From CAYPHJ01 sp964410485 (GTDB lineage Bacteria; Desulfobacterota; Binatia; UBA9968): a stretch of DNA of 14,244 nt. Positions 13,614 to 14,244 of the stretch are shown one piece after another. The stretch covers positions 1 through 14,244 of the forward strand of contig CAYPHJ010000112.1 in assembly GCA_964410485.1 (NCBI GenBank), written 5' to 3'. Under the pieces are notes generated by a model. The model was not told the origin of the DNA. It worked only from the letters and a program-made list of their open reading frames with translations, and did not search any database. The position numbers and the translations under genes were made by a program. Within the stretch, counting starts at the first letter, position 1. The number at the start of each line of letters is the position of its first letter.

Positions 13614-14222
13614 GTGGCACGATTTCACAAGATTGCTTTGGTGATGTTGATCAGCGCATTGATTGTAAGCGCTGGCGTGTTGCTCTACACGGAAAAAGCG
13701 GCGCAAGAGATCGCGCTGGTGAAAATAAATCAGTCGTACGAAAAACGAACGGCCGTAAAAAAGTCGAGGATTCCGAACGCCGGCAACGGCTTATTTGCCG
13801 CGGTGAACATAAAAAAAGATGAAGTGATCGGCGAGTTGGGCGGTCGGTTCGTTACGGATGACAATTACCCGGCGGACAGTAGCTATGTGGCGTCAATTCC
13901 GGAATGCGCGTGGGAGAAGATCCACCCGTACAAGTACATAGACAGCAAAGAATATGGCGGCAATGTAAGCCGCATCAATTTTGCCCCCGCCGAAATCAAT
14001 GGAATAGAGACCAACTTTCAGAACGCGACGATCAAACAAATTTGTGAATATCCATACGTTGTCTTTGTTGCCCTGCGGGATATTAAAGCCGGCGAGGAGA
14101 TCTGGTCCAGTTATGGCGAGCACTACGATTACGACAGGTTTATGACCGCGCCGGAAATCAGAGATTTCTTCTGTTCGTTGGCAAAAATAGATTGCCGCGG
14201 AAAGTATGAATACTCACACTGA
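13614..14222 (+). CDS. Membrane-anchored SET-domain protein
   Basis: SET domains usually methylate lysines with S-adenosylmethionine. This 202-residue protein has a positively charged start and an N-terminal hydrophobic helix (about 7-25, probable signal anchor). The SET domain spans about residues 45-175: NAGNGLFAAVNIKKDEVIGELGG (55-77, AdoMet-binding GxG region), NVSRINFAP (117-125, in place of the usual FINHSCxPN), NFQNAT (134-139), FVALRDIKAGEEIWSSYGEHY (151-171, the usual GEELTxDYG end). The normal NHS motif is thus NFA here. The start is GTG with AGGTGAG (13602-13608) five bases upstream, and the first two bases of that site belong to the repeat element. Sampled GC is about 38-48%, against about 60% in the aap genes, suggesting transfer. 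The substrate is unknown. Confidence 0.82.
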   Translation: MARFHKIALVMLISALIVSAGVLLYTEKAAQEIALVKINQSYEKRTAVKKSRIPNAGNGLFAAVNIKKDEVIGELGGRFVTDDNYPADSSYVASIPECAWEKIHPYKYIDSKEYGGNVSRINFAPAEINGIETNFQNATIKQICEYPYVVFVALRDIKAGEEIWSSYGEHYDYDRFMTAPEIRDFFCSLAKIDCRGKYEYSH

Positions 14223-14244
14223 GAAGCATCTAAATACTTGGAGT

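Overview
The window is a gene-dense bacterial stretch of moderately high GC; small hand counts give about 55-63% in most genes. It carries SelA/SelB selenocysteine machinery, orphan Bug/TctC-type binding proteins, a class III extradiol (LigAB-type) dioxygenase pair and an Aap-type amino-acid ABC transporter. Its intergenic spaces are filled with short palindromic repeats. This mix is typical of uncultivated soil or water lineages related to Proteobacteria, Desulfobacterota, Tectomicrobia or Methylomirabilota. I cannot place it more exactly, and no rRNA or tRNA is visible to help.

Layout. (1) 1-3668, minus strand: selA then selB, separated by about 370 bases that hold a nested palindromic repeat. 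selB runs off the left edge of the window. (2) 3794-4804, plus strand: a secreted Bug-family binding protein with no TctA/TctB membrane partners here. (3) 4896-6030, minus strand: a ligB-ligA-like pair. The LigB protein keeps the iron ligands but has Met where the family has its catalytic His. (4) 6366-7619, plus strand: an unusual protein with an Flp-pilin-like N-terminus (GQGTIEY), about 250 residues made almost only of Gly, Ser, Ala and Thr, and a C-terminal membrane helix. (5) 7679-12012, minus strand: a complete aapJ-aapQ-aapM-aapP operon with a large imperfect hairpin between aapJ and aapQ. (6) 12343-13404, plus strand: a second Bug-family protein. (7) 13466-13603: a 138-bp MITE-like element with perfect 19-bp terminal inverted repeats. 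(8) 13614-14222, plus strand: an AT-richer, membrane-anchored SET-domain protein whose ribosome binding site overlaps the end of that element.

Functional picture. SelA charges Ser-tRNA(Sec) with selenium and SelB delivers it; no selenoprotein gene is evident in the window. The Bug proteins and the Aap transporter point to scavenging of organic acids and amino acids, and the LigAB pair to ring cleavage or a related reaction. The Flp/Gly-Ser protein and the SET-domain protein are the least ordinary genes here. The Flp/Gly-Ser protein is the best candidate for something undescribed.
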